DNA from: Nitratireductor luteus
GTDB lineage: Bacteria; Pseudomonadota; Alphaproteobacteria; Rhizobiales; Rhizobiaceae
Direction: 5' to 3'
DNA length: 64,000 nucleotides
NCBI RefSeq assembly: GCF_026162365.1
Contig: NZ_JAOANW010000005.1
Coordinates: 248,001-312,000 of the forward strand
The notes beneath the pieces are model-generated. The model ran no database searches, had not been told where the DNA came from, and saw only the letters and a list, made by a program, of their open reading frames with translations. The position numbers were made by a program, and so were the translations under genes. This document shows, piece after piece, positions 9,019 to 17,717 of this stretch; within the stretch, counting starts at the first letter, position 1; every line of letters begins with the position of its first letter.

Positions 9019-10917
9019 TCATTCCGCCGCTAGGCGCTCGCCGAGGAAGCCGCCGGACTGTCGCTTCCACAGTTGGGCATAGAGCCCGCCTTTCCCGACG
9101 AGTGCTTCATGGGTGCCTTCTTCCACAACGCGCCCCTCATCGAGCACGATCACGCGGTCGAGCGCGGCGATGGTCGACAGGCGGTGCGCCACGGCTATCA
9201 CCGTCTTGCCTTCCATGAGGTTCTGCAAATTCTCCTGGATCACCGACTCGATCTCCGAGTCCAGCGCAGAGGTCGCTTCGTCCAGAATGAGCACCGGCGC
9301 ATTCTTCAGCATCATGCGGGCAATGGCGACGCGCTGGCGCTGCCCGCCCGAAAGCTTGACGCCGCGCTCGCCCACATGGGCGTCATAGCCGGTGCGGCCC
9401 TTGGGGTCGCTGACGCCGAGGATGAAGTCATGGGCGGAGGCGCGCTTGGCGGCCGCTATGATCTCCGCTTCGCTGGCGCCGGGCTTGCCATAGGCTATGT
9501 TCTCGCGGATCGAGCGGTGCATCAGCATCGGTTCCTGGCTGACGACACCGAATTGCGCGCGCAGCGAGGCCTGGGTGACGCTGCGGATATCCTGCCCGTC
9601 GACCAGGATGCGTCCCTCCTCGACGTCGAACAGCCGCAGCAGCAGGTTGACGATCGTCGTCTTGCCGGCGCCCGAAGGGCCGACCAGCGCAACGCGCTCG
9701 CCCGGACGGATATGCAGGTTCAACCGTTCGATCACGCCGGGATGGTCCTCGTCGCTGTCCTTGCCGTAGCTGAAGGAGACATTGTCGAAGCGGATGTCGC
9801 CGGTGACGGGTTCCATCGTGGCGGCATCGGCCGCATCGCGAATGGCCGGCTTCCTCGAGATGACGCCGGTGGCATCCTGCACGGTGGCGAAGGCGCGGAT
9901 CAGGCCGTTGATGTTGAACATCATGTAGCCGGACATCTGGTTGAGCCTGTAGACGAGCCCCATGGCGGCGGCGATCTCGCCGGTGGTGGCGGCACCGTTC
10001 ATCCATCTCGTCACGGCAAGGGTGCCGATGGCGAACATCATGAAGCCGTTAAGAATGGCGACGGCGGCGCGCACGCGGGTGATGGCCCGGGTGAGTTTGC
10101 GCACGGCGGCCAGGAAGCGTGCCATGCCTTCGCGCACATAGCCATGCTCGCGCTTGCCGCTGTCGAACAGCTTCACGGCCATGATATTGGTGAAGGCGTC
10201 GACCATGCGGCCATTGAGGATCGAGCGTTCGTCGGCGGTGCGGCGGCCGGCTTCGCGCAGCGGCGGCAGGAGATAGCGCGCCGTGACGAGAAACGCCGCG
10301 AACCAGACCGCCAGCACCACGCCCATCATCGGGTCGAGCACGGTCAGGATGGTACCGGCTAGCACCAGGAAGGTCAGAAAGCTCCACATGGTCTGGAGCG
10401 AGGAAACGATGAAATCGCCCGTTGCCTCACCGCCCTGCATGATCTTGGTGGCGATGCGGCCTGCGAAGTCGTTCTGGTAGAACTCGTAAGTCTGATCCAT
10501 CACCCGGCGGAAGGACTGCCAGCGCACGCGCTGATAGAAGGACGGCGCGATGACCTGTTCTTCCAGCACGGTATTGACGATCATGATCGCCGCTCGGCCG
10601 AAAAGCACCAGAAAGGCGAATCCCGCCAGCATCGGCCAGTGGTCGGCCAGCAGTGTCGCCGGCGTCGAATTGTCGAGTGCGTCGATCAGCCAGCCGAGCG
10701 CCCAGTAGAGCGCGGCATCGACCGATCCCATCAGCCCGCCCGCCAGCAGCAGCAGGATGAACGGCCATTTGGCCTGGCGGGCGAAGAACCAGATGAAATC
10801 GCGGGCGGAAGAGGGCAGCACTTCGCGGTCGGTATCGCCGAAGGGGTCGATCACCCCTTCGGCGCGCCGCCATGCGCGCTCGCTCAAATTGCGCGGCGTG
10901 CCTTCCTCGGTGCTCAT
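9019..10917 (-). CDS. ABC exporter half-transporter (membrane plus ATPase)
   Basis: A 632-residue type IV ABC exporter. An N-terminal membrane domain with about six segments (residues 50-330) is followed by a complete ATPase domain: Walker A GPSGAGKTT, signature LSGGQRQRVAIAR, Walker B VLILDEATSALD and an H-loop histidine in AHRLSTIAAL. Its ATG overlaps the stop of the upstream paralogue (ATGA), so the two are made in equal amounts and probably form a heterodimer. Both ATPase sites look catalytic. The substrate is unknown; lipid, peptide or drug export are all possible. Confidence 0.94.
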   Translation of the reverse strand: MSTEEGTPRNLSERAWRRAEGVIDPFGDTDREVLPSSARDFIWFFARQAKWPFILLLLAGGLMGSVDAALYWALGWLIDALDNSTPATLLADHWPMLAGFAFLVLFGRAAIMIVNTVLEEQVIAPSFYQRVRWQSFRRVMDQTYEFYQNDFAGRIATKIMQGGEATGDFIVSSLQTMWSFLTFLVLAGTILTVLDPMMGVVLAVWFAAFLVTARYLLPPLREAGRRTADERSILNGRMVDAFTNIMAVKLFDSGKREHGYVREGMARFLAAVRKLTRAITRVRAAVAILNGFMMFAIGTLAVTRWMNGAATTGEIAAAMGLVYRLNQMSGYMMFNINGLIRAFATVQDATGVISRKPAIRDAADAATMEPVTGDIRFDNVSFSYGKDSDEDHPGVIERLNLHIRPGERVALVGPSGAGKTTIVNLLLRLFDVEEGRILVDGQDIRSVTQASLRAQFGVVSQEPMLMHRSIRENIAYGKPGASEAEIIAAAKRASAHDFILGVSDPKGRTGYDAHVGERGVKLSGGQRQRVAIARMMLKNAPVLILDEATSALDSEIESVIQENLQNLMEGKTVIAVAHRLSTIAALDRVIVLDEGRVVEEGTHEALVGKGGLYAQLWKRQSGGFLGERLAAE

Positions 10918-12761
10918 TCAGCTGCCTCCGCCTGGTCGACGTCCAGAAACCCGCCCGATTGCCTTTGCCACAGGCCGGCATAGATCCCCCCGGCGACAAC
11001 CAGCGTATCATGGCTGCCTTCCTCCACGATGCTGCCCTTGTCCATCACGATAAGCCGGTCCATGGCCGCGATGGTCGAGAGGCGGTGGGCAATGGCGATC
11101 ACGGTCTTTCCTTCCATGAGCCTGTACAGGTTTTCCTGGATGGCGGCTTCGGCTTCCGAATCGAGCGCCGATGTCGCCTCGTCCAGGATGAGGATGGGCG
11201 CATCCTTCAACATCACACGGGCAATGGCGATGCGCTGGCGCTGGCCGCCCGAAAGCTTGACGCCACGCTCGCCTACATGCGCATCGAACCCTTTGCGCCC
11301 CTTTATGTCGGTAAGCGCCTCGATGAATTCCAGTGCCTCGGCGCGGCGCGCCGCCTCGATCACCTGTTCTTCGGTCGCGTCCGGCCTGCCATAGGCGATG
11401 TTGTCGCGCAGTGAGCGGTGCAGGAGCGAGGTATCCTGTGTCACCACGCCGATCTGCTCGCGCAGGCTCTCCTGTCTGACATCGGTGATGTCCGTCCCGT
11501 CGATCAGGATACGGCCCCCCTGCAGGTCGTGAAACCGCAGGAGAAGGTTCACGAGCGTCGACTTGCCGGCGCCCGAGCGGCCGACGAGGCCGACCTTCTC
11601 GCCGGGCCGGATGGCGAGCGACAGATCGTCGATGACGCCGCCGGCCTTGCCGTAGTGGAAGCCGATCCGGTCGAAGACGATCTCGCCCCGGGGCACCTGC
11701 AGTTCCCCGGCGCCGGGCTTGTCGTCGACCACGCGGGGAAGCGAGATGGAGGCTATGCCGTCCTGCACCGTGCCGACATTTTCGAACAGCGCGGTCAGTT
11801 CCCACATGATCCACTGCGACATGCCCCACAGCCTCAGCACGAGGCCGAGCACCACCGCGACGGAGCCCACGGTAACGGCTTCGGCAAGCCACAGCTGGAT
11901 CGACAGCGCGCCGACCGCCACCAGGCACAACGCATTGAGCAGGTAGAGCATGCCGTAGAGGCCGGTGATCAGGCGGAACTGCCGATAGACGGTGCCGAGG
12001 AACCCGTTCATGCCCTCGCGCGCGAAGCTCGCCTCGCGGCGGGCGTGGGAGAACAGCTTGACCGTCTGGATGTTGGTGTAGCTGTCGACGATACGGCCGG
12101 TCATGATCGAGCGTGCGTCGGCCTGCTTCTCCGCCACTTTTCCGAGCAGGGGAATGTAGTGCCGCATCAACAGGGCGTAGCCCGCCAGCCAGACCAGGAG
12201 GGGAGCGGCCAGCTGCCAATCGGCCGAGGCGGCAAGGAACAGCATCCCGGCGAAATAGACCGTCACGTAGTTCATCACGTCGACCAGCTTGATCACGCAT
12301 TCGCGCACGGCGAGCGCGGTCTGCATGAGCTTTGTGGCGATGCGCCCGGCGAACTCTTCCTGGTAGAAGCTCATCGATTGCTTGAGCAGGTAGCGATGCA
12401 CCTGCCAGCGGACGCGCATGGGATAGTTGCCCATCAGCACCTGATGGGTGATGAGGCCGTAGAGATAGACCGTCGCCGGCAGGACGACGGCGACGATCAG
12501 TGCCATGCCTGCAAGCTTCAGTCCCTCTTCTTCGAGGAAGGTCGCACGGTCCCTGGCCGCCAGCCAGTCGACTATGTTGCCCAGGAAGGAGAACATCCAC
12601 ACTTCCGCAAGGGCAATGATCATCATCAGCACCGCCGACATGGCGATGAAGGGCCAAGCACCCTTGGTGAAGTGCAGGCAGAAGGTAAGGAATGTGCGCG
12701 GCGGCTCCTCCGGCTCCTCTCCGGGGAAGGGGTTCAGTCGTCGTTCAAACCAGTCAAACAT
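10914..12761 (-). CDS. ABC exporter half-transporter (membrane plus ATPase)
   Basis: The first gene of the exporter pair, 615 residues, same architecture as the partner: membrane domain around residues 35-320, then Walker A GRSGAGKST, signature LSGGQRQRIAIAR and Walker B LILDEATSALD. Start 12761 (MFDWFERRLNPF) is chosen because GAGGA precedes it and homologous proteins begin similarly; the open frame continues upstream to 12851 without a better start. A 9-bp hairpin lies just upstream of the ribosome-binding site. Confidence 0.93.
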   Translation of the reverse strand: MFDWFERRLNPFPGEEPEEPPRTFLTFCLHFTKGAWPFIAMSAVLMMIIALAEVWMFSFLGNIVDWLAARDRATFLEEEGLKLAGMALIVAVVLPATVYLYGLITHQVLMGNYPMRVRWQVHRYLLKQSMSFYQEEFAGRIATKLMQTALAVRECVIKLVDVMNYVTVYFAGMLFLAASADWQLAAPLLVWLAGYALLMRHYIPLLGKVAEKQADARSIMTGRIVDSYTNIQTVKLFSHARREASFAREGMNGFLGTVYRQFRLITGLYGMLYLLNALCLVAVGALSIQLWLAEAVTVGSVAVVLGLVLRLWGMSQWIMWELTALFENVGTVQDGIASISLPRVVDDKPGAGELQVPRGEIVFDRIGFHYGKAGGVIDDLSLAIRPGEKVGLVGRSGAGKSTLVNLLLRFHDLQGGRILIDGTDITDVRQESLREQIGVVTQDTSLLHRSLRDNIAYGRPDATEEQVIEAARRAEALEFIEALTDIKGRKGFDAHVGERGVKLSGGQRQRIAIARVMLKDAPILILDEATSALDSEAEAAIQENLYRLMEGKTVIAIAHRLSTIAAMDRLIVMDKGSIVEEGSHDTLVVAGGIYAGLWQRQSGGFLDVDQAEAAE

Positions 12762-12778
12762 CAATTCGTCCTCGAAGC

Positions 12779-12802
12779 GGCGCCGGCACTCGCGCCGGCG
12801 CC
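12779..12802 (-). other. GC hairpin ahead of the ABC exporter genes
   Basis: GGCGCCGGC (12779-12787) pairs perfectly with GCCGGCGCC (12794-12802) around a 6-nt loop. On the minus strand it ends about 18 nt before the exporter start and just before the GAGGA site. It has no T-run on the minus-strand side, so it is not a clear terminator for that strand; on the plus strand it is followed by TTTTCC. It might modulate translation or stability of the exporter mRNA. Confidence 0.45.
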
Positions 12803-12813
12803 TTTTCCTTCGG

Positions 12814-13080
12814 TTATCTGTGGCCCTTGCGCGGTGCGGCCGGCGCTCCATGCTGTATGTCGTTCAAGGGCCGTAATCCGCCCTTGCCGGCCAGTTGCCG
12901 GAGCGCGGTCTTTCGGCCGCTCAGTGGCTCGTTGAAGGGATGCTCCTTTTGTTTCCCCGCGCCAAGCGCGGCTGCAAAAGCTCCTGACAGTGTCGTGGCA
13001 GGAGATTGCGGCGTTGCGGCGGGACGGGCGGAGCGGTCGGTTTCAGGCGCGTCAGCGCCGTTGTTGGTCGATTTTCGCAT
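12814..13080 (-). CDS. possible small basic protein
   Basis: An 88-codon open frame beginning MRKSTNNGADAPETDRS and ending in an Arg/Lys- and Gly-rich tail (GRKTALRQLAGKGG, APRKGHR). It is low-complexity and hydrophilic, without a clear ribosome-binding site. It lies upstream of the ABC exporter genes on the same strand. I do not recognise a family. It may be a real conserved hypothetical or a chance frame in high-G+C DNA. The rest of 12762-13391 holds no other convincing gene. Confidence 0.35.
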   Translation of the reverse strand: MRKSTNNGADAPETDRSARPAATPQSPATTLSGAFAAALGAGKQKEHPFNEPLSGRKTALRQLAGKGGLRPLNDIQHGAPAAPRKGHR

Positions 13081-13391
13081 GAGACGAATCCATTGGGTGT
13101 TCCGGAAACGATTTCCGGCGGATTCGCTTGCGAATGCTGAATGATTTCAGGGTAAGCTTGGTCGCGAAACCGCCGTCAGGCCTTCTGGCCGACCCCTGCC
13201 CAGGGGCGCGCGCAGAATGGGGCAACGAAAATCATGTAGTCCATTTCTGCCTCCAGCGGTTTGCGTCGATGCGGGTGAACTTATAAGTGGCCCGTGCGTT
13301 ATTGACCAGTCTCTGGTCGATTCTGTGAACACGCATTTGGTGTGGGTGTTGCGCCCCGGATACAGTCGGTTGCATCGTGAATGACTACATC

Positions 13392-13868
13392 ATGAACCAG
13401 ACAGGGCTTCGAGTTGCACTATTCCAACCGGATATCGCCGGCAATACCGGGGCAATCCTCCGACTGGCGGCGTGTATGGGGGTGCATGTCGACCTGATCG
13501 AGCCGGCGGGATTCGAAATCTCGGACAAGGCGCTCAAACGCGCTGGGATGGACTACCTCGAAATGTGCAGGTTGCAGCGTCATCCTTCCTGGGAGAATTT
13601 CAACGCGTGGCGTCTGCGCGGGGAGCGGCGGCTGATTCTCTTCACAACCAAGGCTTGTGTGCCCTACACAGCGTTCGCCTACAAGTCGGACGACATCCTC
13701 CTCTTCGGCAGGGAATCGGCGGGGGTTCCGGATTTCGTGCATCAGGCCGCCGCTCATCGCCTGGTCATCCCGATACGAAAGGAAGCGCGCAGCCTCAATC
13801 TCGCCATATCGGTGGCGATGGCGGTCGGCGAAGCCACCAGACAGGCGGTGAATCTCAACAAACCCTGA
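13392..13868 (+). CDS. trmL: tRNA (cytidine(34)-2'-O)-methyltransferase TrmL
   Basis: A 158-residue SPOUT-class methyltransferase that 2'-O-methylates the wobble base of certain leucine tRNAs. The family order is clear: VALFQPDIAGNTGAILRLAA, then IEPAGFEISDKALKRAGMDY, then the knotted SAM site with LLFGRESAGVP and a final RIPIR...SLNLAISVAMAVGEA region. Start is ATG 13392, which aligns with E. coli TrmL; a GTG at 13377 is an alternative. No obvious ribosome-binding site precedes either. The gene stands alone. Confidence 0.93.
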   Translation: MNQTGLRVALFQPDIAGNTGAILRLAACMGVHVDLIEPAGFEISDKALKRAGMDYLEMCRLQRHPSWENFNAWRLRGERRLILFTTKACVPYTAFAYKSDDILLFGRESAGVPDFVHQAAAHRLVIPIRKEARSLNLAISVAMAVGEATRQAVNLNKP

Positions 13869-13893
13869 AGCGGCGGGCCGACGCCCCGCCGCT
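13869..13893 (+). terminator. hairpin after trmL
   Basis: AGCGGCGGG (13869-13877) and CCCGCCGCT (13885-13893) form a perfect 9-bp stem directly after the trmL stop. No T-run follows, so it may act as a 3' stabiliser or a weak terminator rather than a strong intrinsic one. Confidence 0.45.
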
Positions 13894-14030
13894 CCAGGCG
13901 GTCGAAATGACCCGCCGGCAGACTAGGCGGCGCGGGCAGAACGAAAAAGCTCAATGCCGTTCAAGTTTGCGGCGATTTCCGTCAATTCCGTTTGATAAGG
14001 TCGGGGTGATATTATGGTTGCCGGATGGCT

Positions 14031-14288
14031 TCAGTCTGCGGTCGGCAACCGGCGCATGGTGAATTCGATCACGCCGCCGGGGCGCTCGCACCAGCTCTCG
14101 ATCTCCGTCCAATAGGCCTGCTTGGGCCAACGCTCCAGCCATTCGCGCGCCTTGGCGCGGGCCTGATCCCGCGGCAGCGAAAAACTCTCGCGCAGGAAGC
14201 CGTCGCGCGGCATCCTGTGTCCGTTGGCGCGCTGCTTGTCGAGGGTGCGCTTGAGGCCCTCTAGCGGCGGTTTGGCGGGTACACGCAC
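14031..14288 (-). CDS. conserved hypothetical protein next to hemF
   Basis: An 85-residue soluble protein starting VRVPAKPPLEGLKRTLDKQR and containing REWLERWPKQAYWTEIESW. GTG 14288 is the start because AAGGAG lies 7 nt upstream. I recall such a protein as a common neighbour of hemF in rhizobia, but I know no function. It diverges from hemF, whose start lies 112 bp away, so the two share a promoter region. Confidence 0.75.
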   Translation of the reverse strand: MRVPAKPPLEGLKRTLDKQRANGHRMPRDGFLRESFSLPRDQARAKAREWLERWPKQAYWTEIESWCERPGGVIEFTMRRLPTAD

Positions 14289-14372
14289 GAAAGAACTCCT
14301 TGACCCGACTGTCAGGAAGATTAGGTCTCGCCCGTGAGAATTGCGAGTCATTTATGCTACAGCGCCGTGCGT

Positions 14373-14394
14373 CCTTTCGCGGTGGCGCGAAAGG
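14373..14394 (+). promoter_or_regulatory. hairpin overlapping the hemF ribosome-binding site
   Basis: CCTTTCGCG (14373-14381) and CGCGAAAGG (14386-14394) form a perfect 9-bp stem with a 4-nt loop. The right arm includes the AAAGG of the hemF Shine-Dalgarno (AAAGGAAAG, 14390-14398), 2-6 nt before the ATG at 14401. Folding would hide part of the ribosome-binding site. The hairpin follows a short sequence AGCGCCGTGCGTCCTTT that also occurs in the palindrome at 48786-48819, so it may be the edge of a repeat element. Confidence 0.5.
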
Positions 14395-14400
14395 AAAGCG

Positions 14401-15315
14401 ATGGAACGTCCCGACCTGCCTGCCGGCATCCCCGACAATATCGAAGAAAAGAAGAACGCTGCCAGGCAATGGTTCGAGACGCTACGCGACCGCACCTGCA
14501 TGGCCTTCGAAAGGCTGGAGGACGAACTGACGGGGCCTCTTTCCACCCGCGCACCCGGCCGTTTTGAGCGGACCCCTTGGCTGCGTGACGAAGGCGAAGG
14601 CGGTGGCGGCGTCATGTCGGTGATGCATGGCCGCGTGTTCGAGAAGGTCGGTGTGCACACTTCCACCGTCCATGGCGAATTCTCGCACGACTTCCGCAAG
14701 CAGATACCGGGCGCAGAGGAGGATCCGCGCTTCTGGGCGTCCGGTATTTCGCTGATCGCCCATCCGCAGAACCCGCATGTGCCGGCAGTCCATATGAACA
14801 CGCGCATGGTGATCACCACGCGGCAATGGTTTGGCGGCGGCGCCGATCTAACGCCGGTGCTCGACCGCCGCCGCACCCAGGAGGACGCCGACACGGTGGC
14901 CTTCCACAAGGCCATGCAGTTCGTCTGCGACAAGCACTTCGGTGTCGCCGACCACACTAAGTTCAAGAACTGGTGCGACGAGTATTTCTACCTTCCGCAC
15001 CGGCATGAGCCGCGCGGCGTGGGCGGCATCTTCTACGACTGGCTGAAGACGCCGGAGGAAAAGGGCGGCTGGAACGCCGATTTCTCCTTCACCCAGGATG
15101 TCGGCCGCGCTTTCCTCGTCGTTTACCAGCATCTGGTCCGCAAGAACTTCAACACCAACTGGACCGAGGCGGATCGCGAGGAGCAGCTCATCCGCCGTGG
15201 ACGCTACGTGGAATTTAACCTGCTCTACGATCGCGGCACGATCTTCGGCCTGAAGACCGGCGGCAATGTTGATTCCATCCTGTCCAGCATGCCTCCAGTG
15301 GTGAAGTGGCCGTAG
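14401..15315 (+). CDS. hemF: oxygen-dependent coproporphyrinogen-III oxidase
   Basis: A 304-residue cytosolic enzyme of heme synthesis that oxidatively decarboxylates two propionates of coproporphyrinogen III to give protoporphyrinogen IX. Family signatures are present: [51 protein letters not shown], and RGGIF-like GVGGIFYDW, ending with [16 protein letters not shown]. Start 14401 follows AAAGGAAAG; the frame extends upstream to 14341 but without a site. It sits opposite a divergent hypothetical gene, with a hairpin over its ribosome-binding site. Confidence 0.96.
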   Translation: MERPDLPAGIPDNIEEKKNAARQWFETLRDRTCMAFERLEDELTGPLSTRAPGRFERTPWLRDEGEGGGGVMSVMHGRVFEKVGVHTSTVHGEFSHDFRKQIPGAEEDPRFWASGISLIAHPQNPHVPAVHMNTRMVITTRQWFGGGADLTPVLDRRRTQEDADTVAFHKAMQFVCDKHFGVADHTKFKNWCDEYFYLPHRHEPRGVGGIFYDWLKTPEEKGGWNADFSFTQDVGRAFLVVYQHLVRKNFNTNWTEADREEQLIRRGRYVEFNLLYDRGTIFGLKTGGNVDSILSSMPPVVKWP

Positions 15316-15343
15316 GAGCGCGTTGCGGAAAGTGCGCCATGAT

Positions 15344-15976
15344 CTAAGGCCTTAATGTCGCCAGTTTCAGTCCGAACCCGACGAACACAGCGCCGGTAAC
15401 GGCTTTCAGCCAGCGCTGCATCCACTGTTTGCCGGCGAGTGTTCGCAGGGAAGCGAGCAGCAGCACGAGGGCGGAGAACCAGATCACGTTGAGGAGGGAG
15501 TGAATCACCACCAGGGCGAAGGCCCAGATGGTGGCTTCCGCGGTTGCCGGGATGAACTGCGGGAAGGCGGCCAGGTAGAACATGGAGACCTTGGGATTGA
15601 GTGCATTGGTGAGGAACCCTTCGCCGACGGCCCGCGCCAGCGTTCGCCTCCGCTTGGCAGGGGCAGTGGCGACCGGCGCGGCTACGCCGCGCCATGCCTG
15701 CCACAACGCCTTGGCACCGATGTAGCAGAGATACGCCGCACCCAGCATCTTCACGATGAAGAAAGCCTCGGCCGATTGCACCAGGATGATCGATATCCCG
15801 AGGATCGACAGCGCGCCGTGCACATAGAAGGCGGCGAAGAAGCCGGCAATGTTGGCGAAGCCCGCTGCCTTACCGGAAGTGGGCACCGTCTTGGCGACTA
15901 GTACCCCGTTGGGGCCGGGCGACACTACCAGCAGTGCAGCCACGAAGGTAAAGGCAAGCAGTTCGAGCATGGTCAT
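15344..15976 (-). CDS. LysE-family exporter
   Basis: About 210 residues of mostly hydrophobic sequence, the LysE/RhtB fold with roughly six membrane segments. The signature TFVAALLVVSPGPNGVLVAKT sits at the N-terminus and FLTNALNPKVSMFYLAAFPQF in the middle. These are amino-acid or small-metabolite exporters; the substrate is not clear. Start 15976 follows GGAAA; ATG 15970 is close. It converges with hemF and diverges from the small gene at 16199. Confidence 0.9.
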   Translation of the reverse strand: MTMLELLAFTFVAALLVVSPGPNGVLVAKTVPTSGKAAGFANIAGFFAAFYVHGALSILGISIILVQSAEAFFIVKMLGAAYLCYIGAKALWQAWRGVAAPVATAPAKRRRTLARAVGEGFLTNALNPKVSMFYLAAFPQFIPATAEATIWAFALVVIHSLLNVIWFSALVLLLASLRTLAGKQWMQRWLKAVTGAVFVGFGLKLATLRP

Positions 15977-16198
15977 GGGAATTTCCGGCAATCGACCAAA
16001 CGGCATATGGCAGATGGGACGCCATTGCGGTGCAATATTCAATTTCAATTGTGTCACCGCTGCAATTTTGGGTTTGAAGGAGAAAGATTGTCGCTGCCGT
16101 TCGGTCCAATGCGGCTGGCTGCTCTTGCAAGCCCCGCACTCCGTATTGTTTGATGAGGTCACGGTCGCATGCATGGCCGCCATGGTGGCGAGGACGGA

Positions 16199-16495
16199 AT
16201 GCTTGGCAATCCGAAAAACAGCCGGTCCAGAACCGGCGTCGATACGCTCGACTACGAGTTGGTGGAGGAGATGGCCATCGCGCTTGGCGAGGCGGGCCGG
16301 AGGGCCGAACGCGCGCTGGGCCGGCTACACGCGCAGGCCCCCGATGAGGTCGATCCGGAGCTGTTGAAGGTGGCGACGGATGCCGTCTACGCCTATTTCA
16401 TCCAGCGCGAACTCTGCGGGCTCAAGCGCCACGACGCAGTAATTCGGGACATGGGCATTCCCCGCAAGGTGCTGGCGCGCCTGGGCAGCTGCTGA
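16199..16495 (+). CDS. DUF6665-like small protein
   Basis: A 98-residue soluble, helix-rich protein with VDTLDYELVEEMAIALGEAG, AVYAYFIQRELCGLKRHDAV and a terminal MGIPRKVLARLG. This pattern resembles the DUF6665 family as I recall it. Start 16199 has GAGGA a few nt before it; an earlier ATG at 16169 lacks such a site. The function is unknown. It converges with the MarR gene. Confidence 0.7.
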   Translation: MLGNPKNSRSRTGVDTLDYELVEEMAIALGEAGRRAERALGRLHAQAPDEVDPELLKVATDAVYAYFIQRELCGLKRHDAVIRDMGIPRKVLARLGSC

Positions 16496-16513
16496 TCGCG
16501 CCGGCTGCCGGGG

Positions 16514-16960
16514 TCATCCCTTCTCGCCGGCCGCCCGCTCCAGCGAGCCGATGATCTTCTTCAGGGCCCCGAAATAAGCCTCCGCCTCGTCGGACGAAAG
16601 ATTCGACAGCGCATCGTTGTTGACGGCGCGGGTTGCCGCGACGACCTCTTCGAGCTTGTCACGGGCCGACGGGGCGAGGCTTATCAGACTGGCGCGCTTG
16701 TCCCTCGGGTCGGGCGTGCGCTCGATCAGGCCGTCACGCTCCATCCGCGAAAGCGTCGCGGCCATGGTGGGCTGTTCGATCGACGCCGCCCTGGCCAGTT
16801 GCTTCTGGGTCAGCGCGTTGCCGCCGGCAAGCGCGAAGAAGACCGGCAGGTATCCCGACGAAAGCCTCAGCGGCTTCAGTCTCCTGTCAATGGCGCGGGC
16901 GAACAGGCGCGCCGCCCAGTTGGTCAGATAGCCGGCGGATTCGTGGCGGTCGAGGGACAT
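16514..16960 (-). CDS. MarR-family transcriptional regulator
   Basis: A 148-residue winged-helix regulator. The DNA-binding part reads LTQKQLARAASIEQPTMAATLSRMERDGLIERTPDPRDKRAS, with the DPRDKR wing. Dimerisation helices flank it. It diverges from a small membrane protein gene at 17040, and several palindromes fill the 79-bp gap between them, so it probably represses itself and that gene. The ligand is unknown. Confidence 0.93.
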   Translation of the reverse strand: MSLDRHESAGYLTNWAARLFARAIDRRLKPLRLSSGYLPVFFALAGGNALTQKQLARAASIEQPTMAATLSRMERDGLIERTPDPRDKRASLISLAPSARDKLEEVVAATRAVNNDALSNLSSDEAEAYFGALKKIIGSLERAAGEKG

Positions 16961-16961
16961 T

Positions 16962-16999
16962 TACATAGCTTGCTATATAATTGCATCGTATGCTATGTA
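16962..16999. promoter_or_regulatory. candidate MarR operator cluster
   Basis: Between the divergent marR (start 16960) and membrane-protein gene (start 17040) lie overlapping symmetries. TACATAGC (16962-16969) is mirrored by GCTATGTA (16992-16999), and inside are ATAGC-TT-GCTAT (16965-16976) and GCAT-CGT-ATGC (16983-16993). The stretch also contains a direct repeat, TGCTATATAATTGCAT then TGCTATGTATTTCAT. This AT-rich block is the natural site for the MarR protein to bind and block both promoters. Confidence 0.6.
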
Positions 17000-17039
17000 T
17001 TTCATATCGCTCACACGGACGCAAGTTGGAGTTCCAATC

Positions 17040-17516
17040 ATGAACCGGAACCGTCTCATCCCGCGCCTGCATGCCTTTGCCGGCATCCTGGCCTTCGCCA
17101 TCATTGCGGCCTTCCTTATTGCATCCGCCGCCGTCGAACTCGGCGGGACCCGGCAGGCGGTCGCGTCGGTAAAGACGACGGTGGCCTGGGCGCTGACGAT
17201 CCTGGTCCCCGCGCTCATGGCGACAGGTCTCACGGGCTTTCTCATGGCTGGGGCGCGGCCGCGGGGGCGGGCCGGAATAAAGCTGGCGCGCATGCGCGTC
17301 GTCGCGGCCAACGGACTCCTGGTGCTGGTGCCGTCGGCGATCTTCCTGGCGTTGAAGGCCGGAGCGGGCGAATTCGATGCGATCTTCGCGACCGTTCAGG
17401 GGGTCGAGTTCTTTGCTGGCGGCGTGAATCTGGTGCTCATGGGGCTCAATATTCGCGATGGGCTCGCCATCACGGATCGGCTCGGGCGGTCGCACTCGGC
17501 CCGCTGCGTGGGATAA
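17040..17516 (+). CDS. small four-helix membrane protein
   Basis: A 158-residue protein with four predicted membrane segments (about residues 10-32, 45-68, 88-108 and 118-135). It begins MNRNRLIPRLHAFAGILAF and ends in a short polar tail. I recognise no family with confidence. It is divergent from a MarR regulator and probably under its control, like many MarR-regulated export or redox membrane proteins. The start at 17040 has no strong ribosome-binding site; an upstream in-frame ATG at 16995 falls within the operator palindrome. Confidence 0.75.
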   Translation: MNRNRLIPRLHAFAGILAFAIIAAFLIASAAVELGGTRQAVASVKTTVAWALTILVPALMATGLTGFLMAGARPRGRAGIKLARMRVVAANGLLVLVPSAIFLALKAGAGEFDAIFATVQGVEFFAGGVNLVLMGLNIRDGLAITDRLGRSHSARCVG

Positions 17517-17717
17517 GTGGTTTAAACGTGGCAATTTGCCCGCGACAATGTGCCCTTCCGGGCCTTCGGCGTCTGGACAAGTTCATGCTCGGAGCATAGA
17601 AACCATCGCGAATTGCCGGGGGAAAGGGCCGGTCCGTCGTGCCGAATCCGATGGGCCGTAACGCCTATGAAAACACACTTCCGGCCCACAGGTACAAGGT
17701 GAAAGGACCCCAGTCCC

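Noticed and set aside
9073-10362. A 429-codon open frame on the plus strand
   Set aside because: Antisense to the second ABC exporter; His/Asp/Gly-rich shadow without domains.
11418-12935. A 505-codon open frame on the plus strand
   Set aside because: It is antisense to the ABC exporter gene with canonical ATPase motifs; its own sequence is low-complexity and typical of a high-G+C shadow frame.
13147-13332. A 61-codon minus-strand frame before trmL
   Set aside because: No ribosome-binding site, no recognisable sequence, and it occupies the likely trmL promoter region.
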